From assembly GCA_022813625.1 (NCBI GenBank), contig JAKLMB010000005.1, positions 930,001 to 994,000 of the forward strand: a stretch of 64,000 bases of DNA, written 5' to 3'. The stretch comes from Aaosphaeria pasadenensis (Eukaryota; Ascomycota; Dothideomycetes; Pleosporales). The notes beneath the pieces were generated by a model. That model saw only the letters and a program-made list of their open reading frames with translations. It made no database searches and was not told the DNA's origin. The first letter of the stretch is position 1. Every line of letters starts with the position of its first letter. Positions 55,815 to 64,000 of the stretch are shown here, one piece after another. The translations under genes were made by a program, and so were the position numbers.

Positions 55815-58312
55815 ATGCAGCGCCCATCAGGCGACAGCGCAGAGACTCCTAATTCAAGGCGTGGAAGACGTATAAATGCTGCTTGCAAAGCTTGTCATGC
55901 ACGCAAAGTAAGATGCAGCCTTGCGCAGACCGGTTCACCATGCATGAACTGCACATTAGACCGGCTGCAGTGCGAGCCAAGAGTGGCTAAACGACGAAGG
56001 TTGGTGACGACTGGACAAAATTTACAAGTAATGAAGCTGATTTTTTGCTTGTATCAGTCAGAGGAATGAGCTACCCGTGGCGCCGCCTCAGCGGCAGCGG
56101 GACGAGCCTCAATCTGCCAGCGTCCTTCCCGCGGCGCCGAGGGCAGATTCGCATAACCAGATATCCCCACCCTCAGAGAGCACACAAGAGCACCAAAATC
56201 TTAGTGAAGCTGTGCCTAGTCCACCTAATGCCGTACGTGAAGAGCAAAGAACACCCTACCGTCCCTTTGCCGAACATTTTAGCCATCATCCTGGACAGAG
56301 TGGTTCACCTTCTTTTCCCTTAGATGACGATGCCTCGGAGCATCGTTGCTCGCCCGTATATGGTGAGCCAAACATCTTTCGGATATTTTTGAGGGGTGAA
56401 GACTTCAGCCGCTAACCTACAGCATCCAGGTGATCCTCATGGGGTCGGTCTTGTCGCAGATATATGTGAGCCTGGGCGGAAGGAAAAGAGTGGCCATTTC
56501 CTCGTGCCACAGATCAAATCTAGTCATATAGACCCTCAGACTATAGATTACTTGCGTCTCAGAGGTGCTTTTGATCTACCCGTCTTAGACGTTTGCGAAA
56601 TGCTAATACAGGCGTACTTCCACCATGTGCATCCCTTTTTCCCAGTGGTAGAACCTCGAGGTTTCCTCGAGAAGTTTCATAGCGAACGCCGCTTTGAGAT
56701 TAGTACGCACCTACTTTGGAGCATGTTCTTAGCAGCTGCCAATGTAAGCTGATCAATTTATTGTCTCACAAGTTTCAAGTTAACTTGCGCTAGTTCGCGG
56801 ACAGCAAAACCCTAAAGACGGCCCAATTTCCATCTCGTAAAGAAATGAAACGTTCGATGTACACGAAAGCAAAGGTAGAAGACTTCAACCATGATCTGCT
56901 GAATGACAAGCTAAAGGATCTGCTGTTTATAGGCTCTTTATGACGCAGAGTACGAGCGAGACAAGGTCATACTGATCCAGGCCGTTCTTCTGATGGGCTT
57001 TTGGTATGCTGATACGGAAGATCGCACAGGACCTTGGCACTGGAACGGTGTAGCGATCAGCCTATGTCAGACAATTGGATTGCACCGGGATCCAGACAGC
57101 AGCTTAGGTCATGCAAGATCCTTATCTGTCTATAATAGAAGACTCTGGAGGCAGCTCTGGTGGAGCTGCTTCTACCGAGAGGCTTGGTTCTCCGCCGGCA
57201 TGGGTAGACCAATGCGCATCCAACTCACTGACTGTAGCTCTACAATGCCAACAGTACAAGATCTTGAGGACCAAATTGCAGAAATAAGCTGTACTCTCCG
57301 GGAAAAGTATCTGCCGCATGATATGGGAAGATTGTCCATGCTGTGGATACATCTGTTGGAGCTTACCGTTGCATTATCGAATATTTTGTTGGTGCAGCAC
57401 CGAGCAAATCGCGTGCTACCAACAGAAAACGAGATAGAACAGATTGAGAGTCAGATCCGGGCTTGTTTCGACAAATACTCTAACATCATGAGATTAGGCA
57501 GGCAAAATCGCCTCGTATTGTTGTATGCTTATCACTTTGAGATATATATCGAGTATGTAGGAGCTCGATTCCGGCCCTGGCGAAACTCTGTCGAAGGCTA
57601 AATTAATTACCAGATCTGTTTCTATCATCCTCTACCGACCATTCCTTCTCATGAACCCAACAGAGTCCTTCTCTCAGGAATGGAAATCGATCGTCGAGCG
57701 GAAGACGAGATCTGCAGCTGCTTCCGTCAACATGAGCCTCAGTAACATGATCGGCGCTGATATGATCAATGATTGCCAATCAATGATGTATGTTTTTGCT
57801 ATGATTAACGAGTAAGCGAAGCAAACTAAACCACGGGTAGCTGTATCGCCTTGGTGCCTGCATTGCAAGTCCATCTTCTTGATTATTCGTCACATAAAAA
57901 CATGGTTCATCGAATGGGATCCAAACACCTTGAGATATGCATGATGGTAGTTGAGGAGTTGAAAGAGACATTTTTTGGGGCCGAGATCTTGTACAGAATG
58001 TTCTCCAAGGCTCAAAAGCAGATATTGAGTCGGAGAATCGCAGCACTTTCCGAAACCGAGACCGCCCCAAATGTTGATACAATGACACCGTCAAATTCAA
58101 TCGCTCTCGATATGTGGACAGATGTATCGGTGGCGCCGCATCAAGTTCATGATGATGAGTTCGATACATTATCCGCGATTCGAAGATCTTATAATGGTTC
58201 TATGCCATTTGATTTCTTTGCTGACATTGGGTAAGTTTCATACTCATTGGCTGTTTGTTATATTACTGACATTCAGCTTTTCAGTTTTGACTTCAACCTA
58301 CTCGACACATAA
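55815..58312 (+). CDS. Zn2Cys6 transcription factor with fungal-specific TF domain
   Basis: Exons: 55815-55999, 56064-56362, 56430-56743, 56794-56874, 56933-57556, 57666-57787, 57841-58230 and 58285-58312, giving about 680 residues. The zinc cluster has Cys 24, 27, 34, 43, 46 and 53 (CKACHARKVRCSLAQTGSPC). The Fungal_trans domain includes FHHVHPFFPVVEPRGFLEKF, AVLLMGFWYADTED, then RRLWRQLWWSCFYREAW. It resembles regulators of the CTF1/cutinase and fatty-acid type, but this is a loose similarity. The 57557-57665 junction is the weakest: either acceptor CAGAG (57665) or CTCAG (57676) would keep frame. The 28-base last exon, ending FDFNLLDT, is supported by good splice sites. It ends about 130 bases from the enoyl-CoA isomerase gene, which converges on it. 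Confidence 0.84.
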
Positions 58313-58443
58313 TCTGGTTGATACCCTTCATTCGGATCGCCAGGCCAGTCAATCCAAATTGTATAACTTTAGCAGCAATAATTTATTTTGAGAACTGTTC
58401 AAGCTATTCTGATCAGGCTTCCATGCCATTGCCAGGTCTGAAG

Positions 58444-59312
58444 TTACAATTTGTGTTTCTTCTCACCAGTGACGATCTTCTTCAGCTCTGCTTGCGGAAT
58501 ACCGTCAGCGAAACGATTGACACCGGTAAACAGTTCATCCAAAGCCAGGCTCTCTTGTTCCCGAATAAGCGATCGTCGCATGATCCGCTTTATTTCTATG
58601 ACACTCGAAGGGACCAGGTGTGCCCCAAAGGAGTTTCGAATATCCTCTAGAACCAAGGCCCTGAAGTCGGAATCATCCTTTCCTTCCACGACGGTATTAA
58701 CAAAGCCCGCTGCTTTCAGCTCATCAAGTCTGATTTTTCTGCCCTTCAGCAGTGCCTCGTTAGCCAGACCAAATCCCAACCTCTGTATAAACGCAGCGCT
58801 AGCGCCACCTTCGGAAGCAAGGCCCAGAGACCCAAAGGGGGTGAGCAGATATGCTCCTGGAGCAGCATAGATGAAGTCCGAGTGTGAGACAAGAGCAGCT
58901 GACAACCCAAGGACGGGCCCGTTCAGGGCACTGATGAGAATCTTCGAGTGTGTGAAGAACGCGCTGGGAACATCGATTGTATTGTTGACAAGTGCAGGGA
59001 GCCAGGCTTTCCGTTGTTCATCCTCGGTGGAGCTCGCTGCAGTTGCAGGGCGGGCTTGTAGATCCGCACCTCTAGTGAATGTTAGCTTTGGTCCTATTTA
59101 ATGTAAGACTAGGACGGCTACGCTGAGAAGAATCTACCCGTGCCAATGGTCAAGGTGACAAGGGTGTCTGGGTGTACATCTGCTTGTCTTACCAGACTTC
59201 CCAATCGATAGTAGAGGGGTTGAGTAAGTGCGTTGAGCTTTTTTGGTAAATTCAGGGTGATGATGCAGATATTCCCAGCAACCTCAAACGTAAGGGCAGT
59301 GTCATTAGACAT
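58444..59312 (-). CDS. Enoyl-CoA isomerase/hydratase, probably peroxisomal
   Basis: Crotonase-superfamily enzyme, most like fungal delta3,delta2-enoyl-CoA isomerase of beta-oxidation. Exons in coding order are 59312-59122 and 59071-58444 with a 50-base intron, giving 272 residues. The splice yields FFSAGADLQARPA, the usual oxyanion-hole region. ALNGPVLGLSAALVSHSDFI is the second oxyanion element, and PFGSLGLASEGGASAAFIQR carries the acidic residue (Glu) expected in isomerases. The C-terminus ends HKL, a PTS1-like tripeptide, suggesting peroxisomal import. ATG 59312 is the first in frame. It is divergent from the second crotonase gene. Confidence 0.9.
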
Positions 59313-59692
59313 CGTGGCGCGTAAGGATGTGGCTTTCAGCAAAACGTCGATTCAACGAATGTCTAGGCAACTTGCACACAGATAGTCACTAGACAGACAT
59401 GTATTTGTATTGCACCACTATTCTACCACCGAGGCCTTTCGGTAATACATAATCTTAACGTTTCAAATTCACTCGACTGCTACACCAAGGTGAATGCATA
59501 TATGAAGTGGGATTAGGCGCCTCGGCATCCTCATTTCTCACCAGATACCTCGGCGTGTTGAGTGAACATCAAATTGGAACATGGCCATGCGCGTGATGTC
59601 TGAACCAGTTGACAGGTCAGGGACTCGTATATCTTCACGACAATCTCTCCTACTCTGTAGCGGTTCGCCGCTTCCCAGAAGAATTCCCCACC
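59313..59692. promoter_or_regulatory. Divergent promoter region of two crotonase-family genes
   Basis: 380 bases between divergent starts, so the two enzymes could be co-regulated. No distinct operator palindrome seen. Confidence 0.45.
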
Positions 59693-60451
59693 ATGTTCAA
59701 ACTCCCGTTTGGAAAAGATGGCCTCTTTGACTGCTCTTCCCCTGAAACCGGGATCTACGTTCTGAATTTCTCTTCCGGATCACAAAATCAGGTTATCACC
59801 TCATTCCTCGAAGCATTTTTGGATGCCCTTGACAAGGTCGAGCGCGAGAACAAAACCGGTGTTCTAGTATTCACAAGCTCAAATCCCAAATTCTTCAGTA
59901 ACGGATTCGATCTCGACCATGTGGGTTCGCATCCCAAAATCATGGAAGAAGCTATGTTTCCACTCCTTGAACGACTTCTCACGTAAATATTTTCTTCGTG
60001 TCTAGATGTCTCTTCAAAGTCTGATCTACCCAGATTCCCGTTGCCAACCATAGCTCTCATTAACGGCCATGCGTTCGGGGCTGGTGTCTTCATTGCTATG
60101 GCGAGTGATTATCGCATTCAGAATAGCTCACGAGGATTTCTTTGTCTACCCGAAGTAGACATGGGCCTCAGGATTCCTCTGCCTATTGCCATGATGATTC
60201 AACACAAGATGTCCGGGTCTCAGGCGTATCGAACAGCAGTGCTGGAAGGCAAACGAATGAAAGGAGAAGAGACACTGAAGCTCGGGATCGTGGATGCGCT
60301 AGGCGGTCTTCAGGAATGCTTTGCACTTATAAATGACGGGAACTTGGTCTCAGAATCGGAGAGTGGAGTCTATGGTGTACTTAAAGAGGACGCCCATAAA
60401 AATATTTTGGCAGGTTTCAAAGCAGGGTTGCAGCACAAACCGAGAATGTAG
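59693..60451 (+). CDS. Enoyl-CoA hydratase/isomerase family protein
   Basis: Second crotonase-superfamily protein. Exons 59693-59982 and 60034-60451 (51-base intron) give 235 residues. It contains GVLVFTSSNPKFFSNGFDLD, the first oxyanion region, and PTIALINGHAFGAGVFIAMA, the second. FLCLPEVDMGLRIPLPIAMM is the conserved substrate region; the catalytic Glu position of hydratases reads Glu in LPEVDMG. The protein is shorter than typical (260-290 residues) and lacks a C-terminal PTS1. It resembles fungal carnitine-racemase-like homologues of unknown substrate. Reads FSSNPKFFSNGFDLD rather than FSAGADL, so its substrate may differ from the neighbour's. Confidence 0.85.
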
Positions 60452-61639
60452 ATATATCATTGACGCGTGTATCTAAGATGCAGTACCTGATCCCACATAG
60501 GAGATTCTTCAACAATACAAGTTCTGTCTTGCATGTGTAAAAAGCTTGATCTATCTGCATTTCTGTCTTCGAGAGGGCAGATAAGAAAATAAAGTATTAA
60601 TTTTGAACTACCCGACTGTTACTTAAAAAAGCAACAAAAAAGAATTATCAAAAGACAACTATCTGCCAAAGTCGATGCTACGACCATCAGGTGAAGCCAT
60701 CCATTCAAGCACCGCCTCAACCCCCACAACACTATTCTATCTACCCACTCCACCCACTTCTTACCAAGGCGATCGATCTGAAGGAGCAAAAAAAGCAAAA
60801 GACATACAGCAGCGGGGATTCGCTGATGGTCACCCACTCAACTACTAGTCCGCCGGTACTATGCTTAAGTATGGCTGAGCGAACGGGAAGCCCTGTTTTC
60901 ATAGTCCAATGGTCGTATGTGCAAGTCTTACCATCAAGGTTGTATATATAGCAAATATTGAGGGCGCATATATCTGGAAATTATGATATGCCTCTGGTTT
61001 AAATATAGGAGGCACGCAGGCACGCAGGATACAAACACTCGAGATCATCACAGATGGTACATCACTAGGGAGTCAACATGATAGAGAATGCCAGACAACG
61101 TTGATTCAGTGGAAATCTCAACGTTCATTATATTCTGCAAGAAGTTACGCTTATCAGCCACAATATCCTGATGGTTGATCTCTTGCCCACTGTCACGGAA
61201 CTTGGTCCTGCATTCAAAGATGCGTTTAAGTAGTAGAAATCTTTTGGGCGTGTTTATGTGTGCTATATATCGATGGCCTGTAGCAGTATATAGGTAATTA
61301 AAACCTTTCGATCACTATCCACCATCTTCTACCTCAGTTGTGTAACAAGATCTTTGAAAGGTTTTCAGGATACAGTCTATTCCTGGTAATGCTCTTGAGC
61401 GCTCTCTTCATTAGAAATATATATCCTTATTCCGATACAAGTCTTGGACTGAACTAACTTCAGCAATCATCGTTGCCTGCCGTGTAGTGCATTAATTTTG
61501 GTATAATTGAGCAATAAGAAGTAATTGGAGTCGTGGGAGGTGCTGAAGTATACGCGTAGAATATGTTCACCCTGTCCCTGACAAAAATGCTAATTGGACC
61601 TGTATACAACTCCAAGTGCCACCCAGTATAGAGAATAGA
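60452..61639. other. Intergenic, about 1.2 kb
   Basis: No gene recognised. A short duplicated GGCACGCAGGCACGCAGG tract is at about 61012-61029. Confidence 0.45.
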
Positions 61640-62404
61640 TTACTGCATAGATTTCGTGGATTCTTGCAATGGCTTTTGAGCAAAGTCTTTCCAGGGGGAT
61701 TTAGTCCATGCTGGGAAATCTTTAGGGAAGCCAGCCAAGTCGTATCGTGTACCGCCATCAGTTTGACCCTTATACTTCTCGCTGTTGAACGTTCGATTCG
61801 TAGGGTCAAGCAAATGTTCCGCGTAAAAGCTGTCGTCGTTTTTCACAAATGGACCTGGAACACGTACTCTTGCTTGGCGACCAGGGAAGGAGCACCAGCC
61901 TATAATTTGGTCCATTGGGATGCCTCCCTTGGCTGCAAACTCCAACTGTACTGGATATTTATTGTATTGCTTCAAGGTTTTTTGAGTATCGACGAAGTTG
62001 GGAGAAGTCTTAATCTTGTAGAGATACCCTCCGTTATTAAAACCCATGAGTATTTCTTCACCAGCTTCTTGTAAGAAACTTGTAGCGACATAGCCAGAAA
62101 CTTCTCCAACTGATTCAGGATAGAGTACATCCTGGATAGGAACTTCACCTAGAATATGTCTGTATAGGCTATCGTTAGGCGTCCCATCCTTCAGTTGAAA
62201 ACCATTTGCTCGAGCAATTTCGGAGGGCGAACGTCTATCACCACGCCATACCTCTGTAACTTCATCAGGACGCTCAGAGGATGGCTCATGAGTTATCGGA
62301 TCGACCCAACGTCCAACATCAATGCGTGGTTTCGGACGAACGAGACCTGCATTGCTAAAGGTAATGAATGTCTCTAGGAGGAGTAAAAGCGTGCAATAAA
62401 GCAT
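61640..62404 (-). CDS. Secreted ADP-ribosyltransferase, heat-labile-enterotoxin-A-like
   Basis: Intronless gene for 254 residues. It begins with a signal peptide (MLYCTLLLLLETFITFSNAG). The mature part matches the enterotoxin A-subunit ADP-ribosyltransferase fold: the NAD-binding Arg motif VWRGDRRSPSEI near residue 53, then a Ser-Thr-Ser-like strand (SGYVATSF) near residue 100, then a Glu-containing QLEFAAKGGIPMDQIIGW segment that holds the expected catalytic Glu. These are intact, so the enzyme could be active. Fungal homologues are secreted proteins known mainly from insect pathogens and other ascomycetes; targets are mostly unknown. Two in-frame upstream codons are not ATG, so 62404 is the likely start. 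Confidence 0.82.
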   Translation of the reverse strand: MLYCTLLLLLETFITFSNAGLVRPKPRIDVGRWVDPITHEPSSERPDEVTEVWRGDRRSPSEIARANGFQLKDGTPNDSLYRHILGEVPIQDVLYPESVGEVSGYVATSFLQEAGEEILMGFNNGGYLYKIKTSPNFVDTQKTLKQYNKYPVQLEFAAKGGIPMDQIIGWCSFPGRQARVRVPGPFVKNDDSFYAEHLLDPTNRTFNSEKYKGQTDGGTRYDLAGFPKDFPAWTKSPWKDFAQKPLQESTKSMQ

Positions 62405-63354
62405 ATTTTTCAAGAGCTTTGCAACATAAAAGCTAAAAGTAAATGGATGAGACAAATGAATGAATGTGACAAATGAATGAATGAGGGGAGACAGGAAATT
62501 TCGAAGAACACGAATGAGTGATGTAGGTAAAGAACTTAAGCTAGGCTAAAGGGGCCCTTTTATCTTTTCAACTCCGATCCTAATTTTTAAGTTGGGGAGA
62601 CAGACTATCTGGCACTTCGGAATCCTGAGACATATTGTGCTATTACTCACGCGCAATAGGGTATGTTGATCAGACAAAACTTTGTATTGGGTTGCAGGGT
62701 GCATCTAATGTCCGACAATATAATGTATAACAGTTACTAAGTAAAGTTCAGCAAGTGATATATGGGGACTGGCATCTCCAGAAAGCAGCAAAGAAGTGCA
62801 GAACGGAATGAACCATTCTTTAGAGCGGGATGGTTGTTTTGTCAAATGTGGTCCAAAGCGGAAATGCCTGGTTCACCATTCCGAGATCCGAGATGTGCAC
62901 CTAGCCCTATCGCAACTGTGTTGTCTATTGTAGATCACTAGAGCTACGCACACAAAGATTTACCGAATTAAGAACTACAAGTGTTGAACAAGAAACATTA
63001 CACGGGGATTTGTTAATTTTTCCTTTGTTGGTATGATTTATACATCGTGGGTATTATGTACATCTCTTTGGTGTTGTAGTTTTTGCCTACTGATCATGCA
63101 AGTGTAGACAGGCTTACTGCACTGTGCGGAATGATCTGAATCCCTGCAATACCAAAACTTCAATTCCGCAAGTAGAGCCCGTATAAAACAGTACTTTAAC
63201 ACCTTGGGCTAGCTCGATAATTGATCGAAATTGTGTATAGCCGCCCGCTAATGTAGAAAACGTAATGACGCTCATGAGAATACATAGCCAGAAGGCTTTA
63301 GAAAATGGGGTATCGTAAAATGCAAACGCCGACGTGATTCCAAGAGGGGAGCAA
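62405..63354. other. Intergenic
   Basis: Upstream region of the ADP-ribosyltransferase gene and 3' region of the last gene. Low complexity ATGAATG repeats occur at about 62455-62485. Nothing else recognised. Confidence 0.45.
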
Positions 63355-64000
63355 TCAATAAAAACCAGATCTGTTACGATACTCGCTAGGTGCCGCAGAG
63401 TAGCGAATTTGGCGATTGACTGGCTCAAAATGGTCGTATTGGGGGGCTGATCTCTCAGCATATGCAGGTACGCGATTGGCTTGGGCGCCGTAGGGATTAG
63501 AAACGTATGGCCGACCACGAAGTGCATGCGTATGTGAAGGGACAATATCAAAGAGTCGATCTCTGTCTGAACGCCTATATGGGCTGGAGTTCAGGTCAAT
63601 GTCGTTACGTGGAGGGGCTGGTCCGTGAGACAGCTGCCTCCCGGACCGATTATAAGTATTATCCAGAGGTAGTCGGGTATGTGAGCGATTCAAAATAGAT
63701 TGGGGAGGTGGCGGTGGCAATGGAGCACTATGGTCTAGAGGCCTGAGGCGTTTGTGCTGAGGTTCATACGGACGAGGGTCTTCGCGAATGATGGGTGCGA
63801 AAGCTTTCCTTTTGGGTGTATGCACAATGGAATGATGACTTCCCATGGGAGCAGATCTGTGGTCATCGATAGGGATCAAACCTTCAGGGTAGCGCCTTGG
63901 AGATACTACAATCCCGGTCTCTTGCTCAATAGATGGGAGCACAATTTCTTCTCTTGGTGAACGCCCGGAGTTGCCCAGGTGCGCTGATCTCATTCCATGG
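63355..64000 (-). CDS. Arg/Pro/Ser-rich hypothetical protein, possibly incomplete at window edge
   Basis: Open frame on the minus strand from the window edge to a stop at 63355. An ATG at 63993 would give 212 residues, but the frame is still open at the edge so the true start may lie outside. The sequence is disordered, rich in Arg, Pro, Ser and Tyr (YPEGLIPIDDHRSAPMGSHH, SAPLPPPPPQSILNRSHTRL), with no domain that I recognise. A basic stretch (TPKRKAFAPIIREDPR) may be a nuclear signal. The repeated Arg-Ser/Tyr pattern would suit an RNA- or chromatin-associated protein but this is not evidence of function. Confidence 0.5.
   Translation of the reverse strand, partial: HGMRSAHLGNSGRSPREEIVLPSIEQETGIVVSPRRYPEGLIPIDDHRSAPMGSHHSIVHTPKRKAFAPIIREDPRPYEPQHKRLRPLDHSAPLPPPPPQSILNRSHTRLPLDNTYNRSGRQLSHGPAPPRNDIDLNSSPYRRSDRDRLFDIVPSHTHALRGRPYVSNPYGAQANRVPAYAERSAPQYDHFEPVNRQIRYSAAPSEYRNRSGFY

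Noticed and set aside
62405..62455. Extension of the ADP-ribosyltransferase frame to 62455
   Set aside because: It begins at TTG and would place the signal peptide internally; the ATG at 62404 starts exactly at the signal peptide.

Overview
This is a 64 kb piece of a filamentous ascomycete genome (Pezizomycotina). The genes are carried singly on both strands, most with short GT-AG introns of about 45-105 bases. The families are typical of such fungi: a GH7 cellobiohydrolase, Zn2Cys6 and bZIP regulators, Dal5-type and monocarboxylate-type transporters, a DUF6536-type membrane protein, and an isocyanide synthase. I cannot name the class or genus with confidence. Exon boundaries were placed by hand from splice sites and reading frame, so they are models.

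Layout. 1-20 kb is largely housekeeping: the 3' end of a GH7 cellobiohydrolase gene, a coiled-coil hypothetical, a Dal5-like transporter, the FIG4 lipid phosphatase, the cohesin loader SCC2/Mis4 (four exons, about 1,903 residues), the RNA polymerase I subunit RPA12, deoxyhypusine hydroxylase (LIA1) and a conserved hypothetical. 20.8-30.9 kb looks like a specialised-metabolite locus: an isocyanide synthase fused to a TauD-like dioxygenase, a divergent MFS exporter, a phenol-hydroxylase-type flavin monooxygenase, an isocitrate lyase/PEP-mutase superfamily enzyme and a UbiA-superfamily membrane enzyme. 30.9-54 kb is gene-poor and decaying: an interrupted VOC (glyoxalase-fold) gene, a Zn2Cys6 regulator, a secreted or membrane-anchored protein with a PHM-like copper signature, a small secreted protein, an RTT106 histone-chaperone relic, a MYND protein, a broken DUF6536 gene, an alpha/beta hydrolase, a bZIP protein, a 133-bp MITE and two other perfect inverted repeats. 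54.3-60.5 kb groups a thioesterase-like protein, a second Zn2Cys6 regulator and two enoyl-CoA hydratase/isomerase proteins. The right end has a secreted ADP-ribosyltransferase toxin-like gene and an incomplete low-complexity hypothetical.

How the genes may work together. In the 20.8-30.9 kb locus the synthase would turn an amino acid into an isonitrile, and the fused dioxygenase, the flavin enzyme and the UbiA protein could tailor or extend it. The MFS protein, which shares a promoter region with the synthase, could export it. Copper handling is a known theme of fungal isonitriles. A PHM-like copper-site protein and a pathway-type regulator lie 5-9 kb to the right, but whether they belong to the cluster is only inference. 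In the 54-60 kb group the regulator may control acyl-CoA metabolism genes; one isomerase ends in a PTS1-like tripeptide, suggesting the peroxisome.
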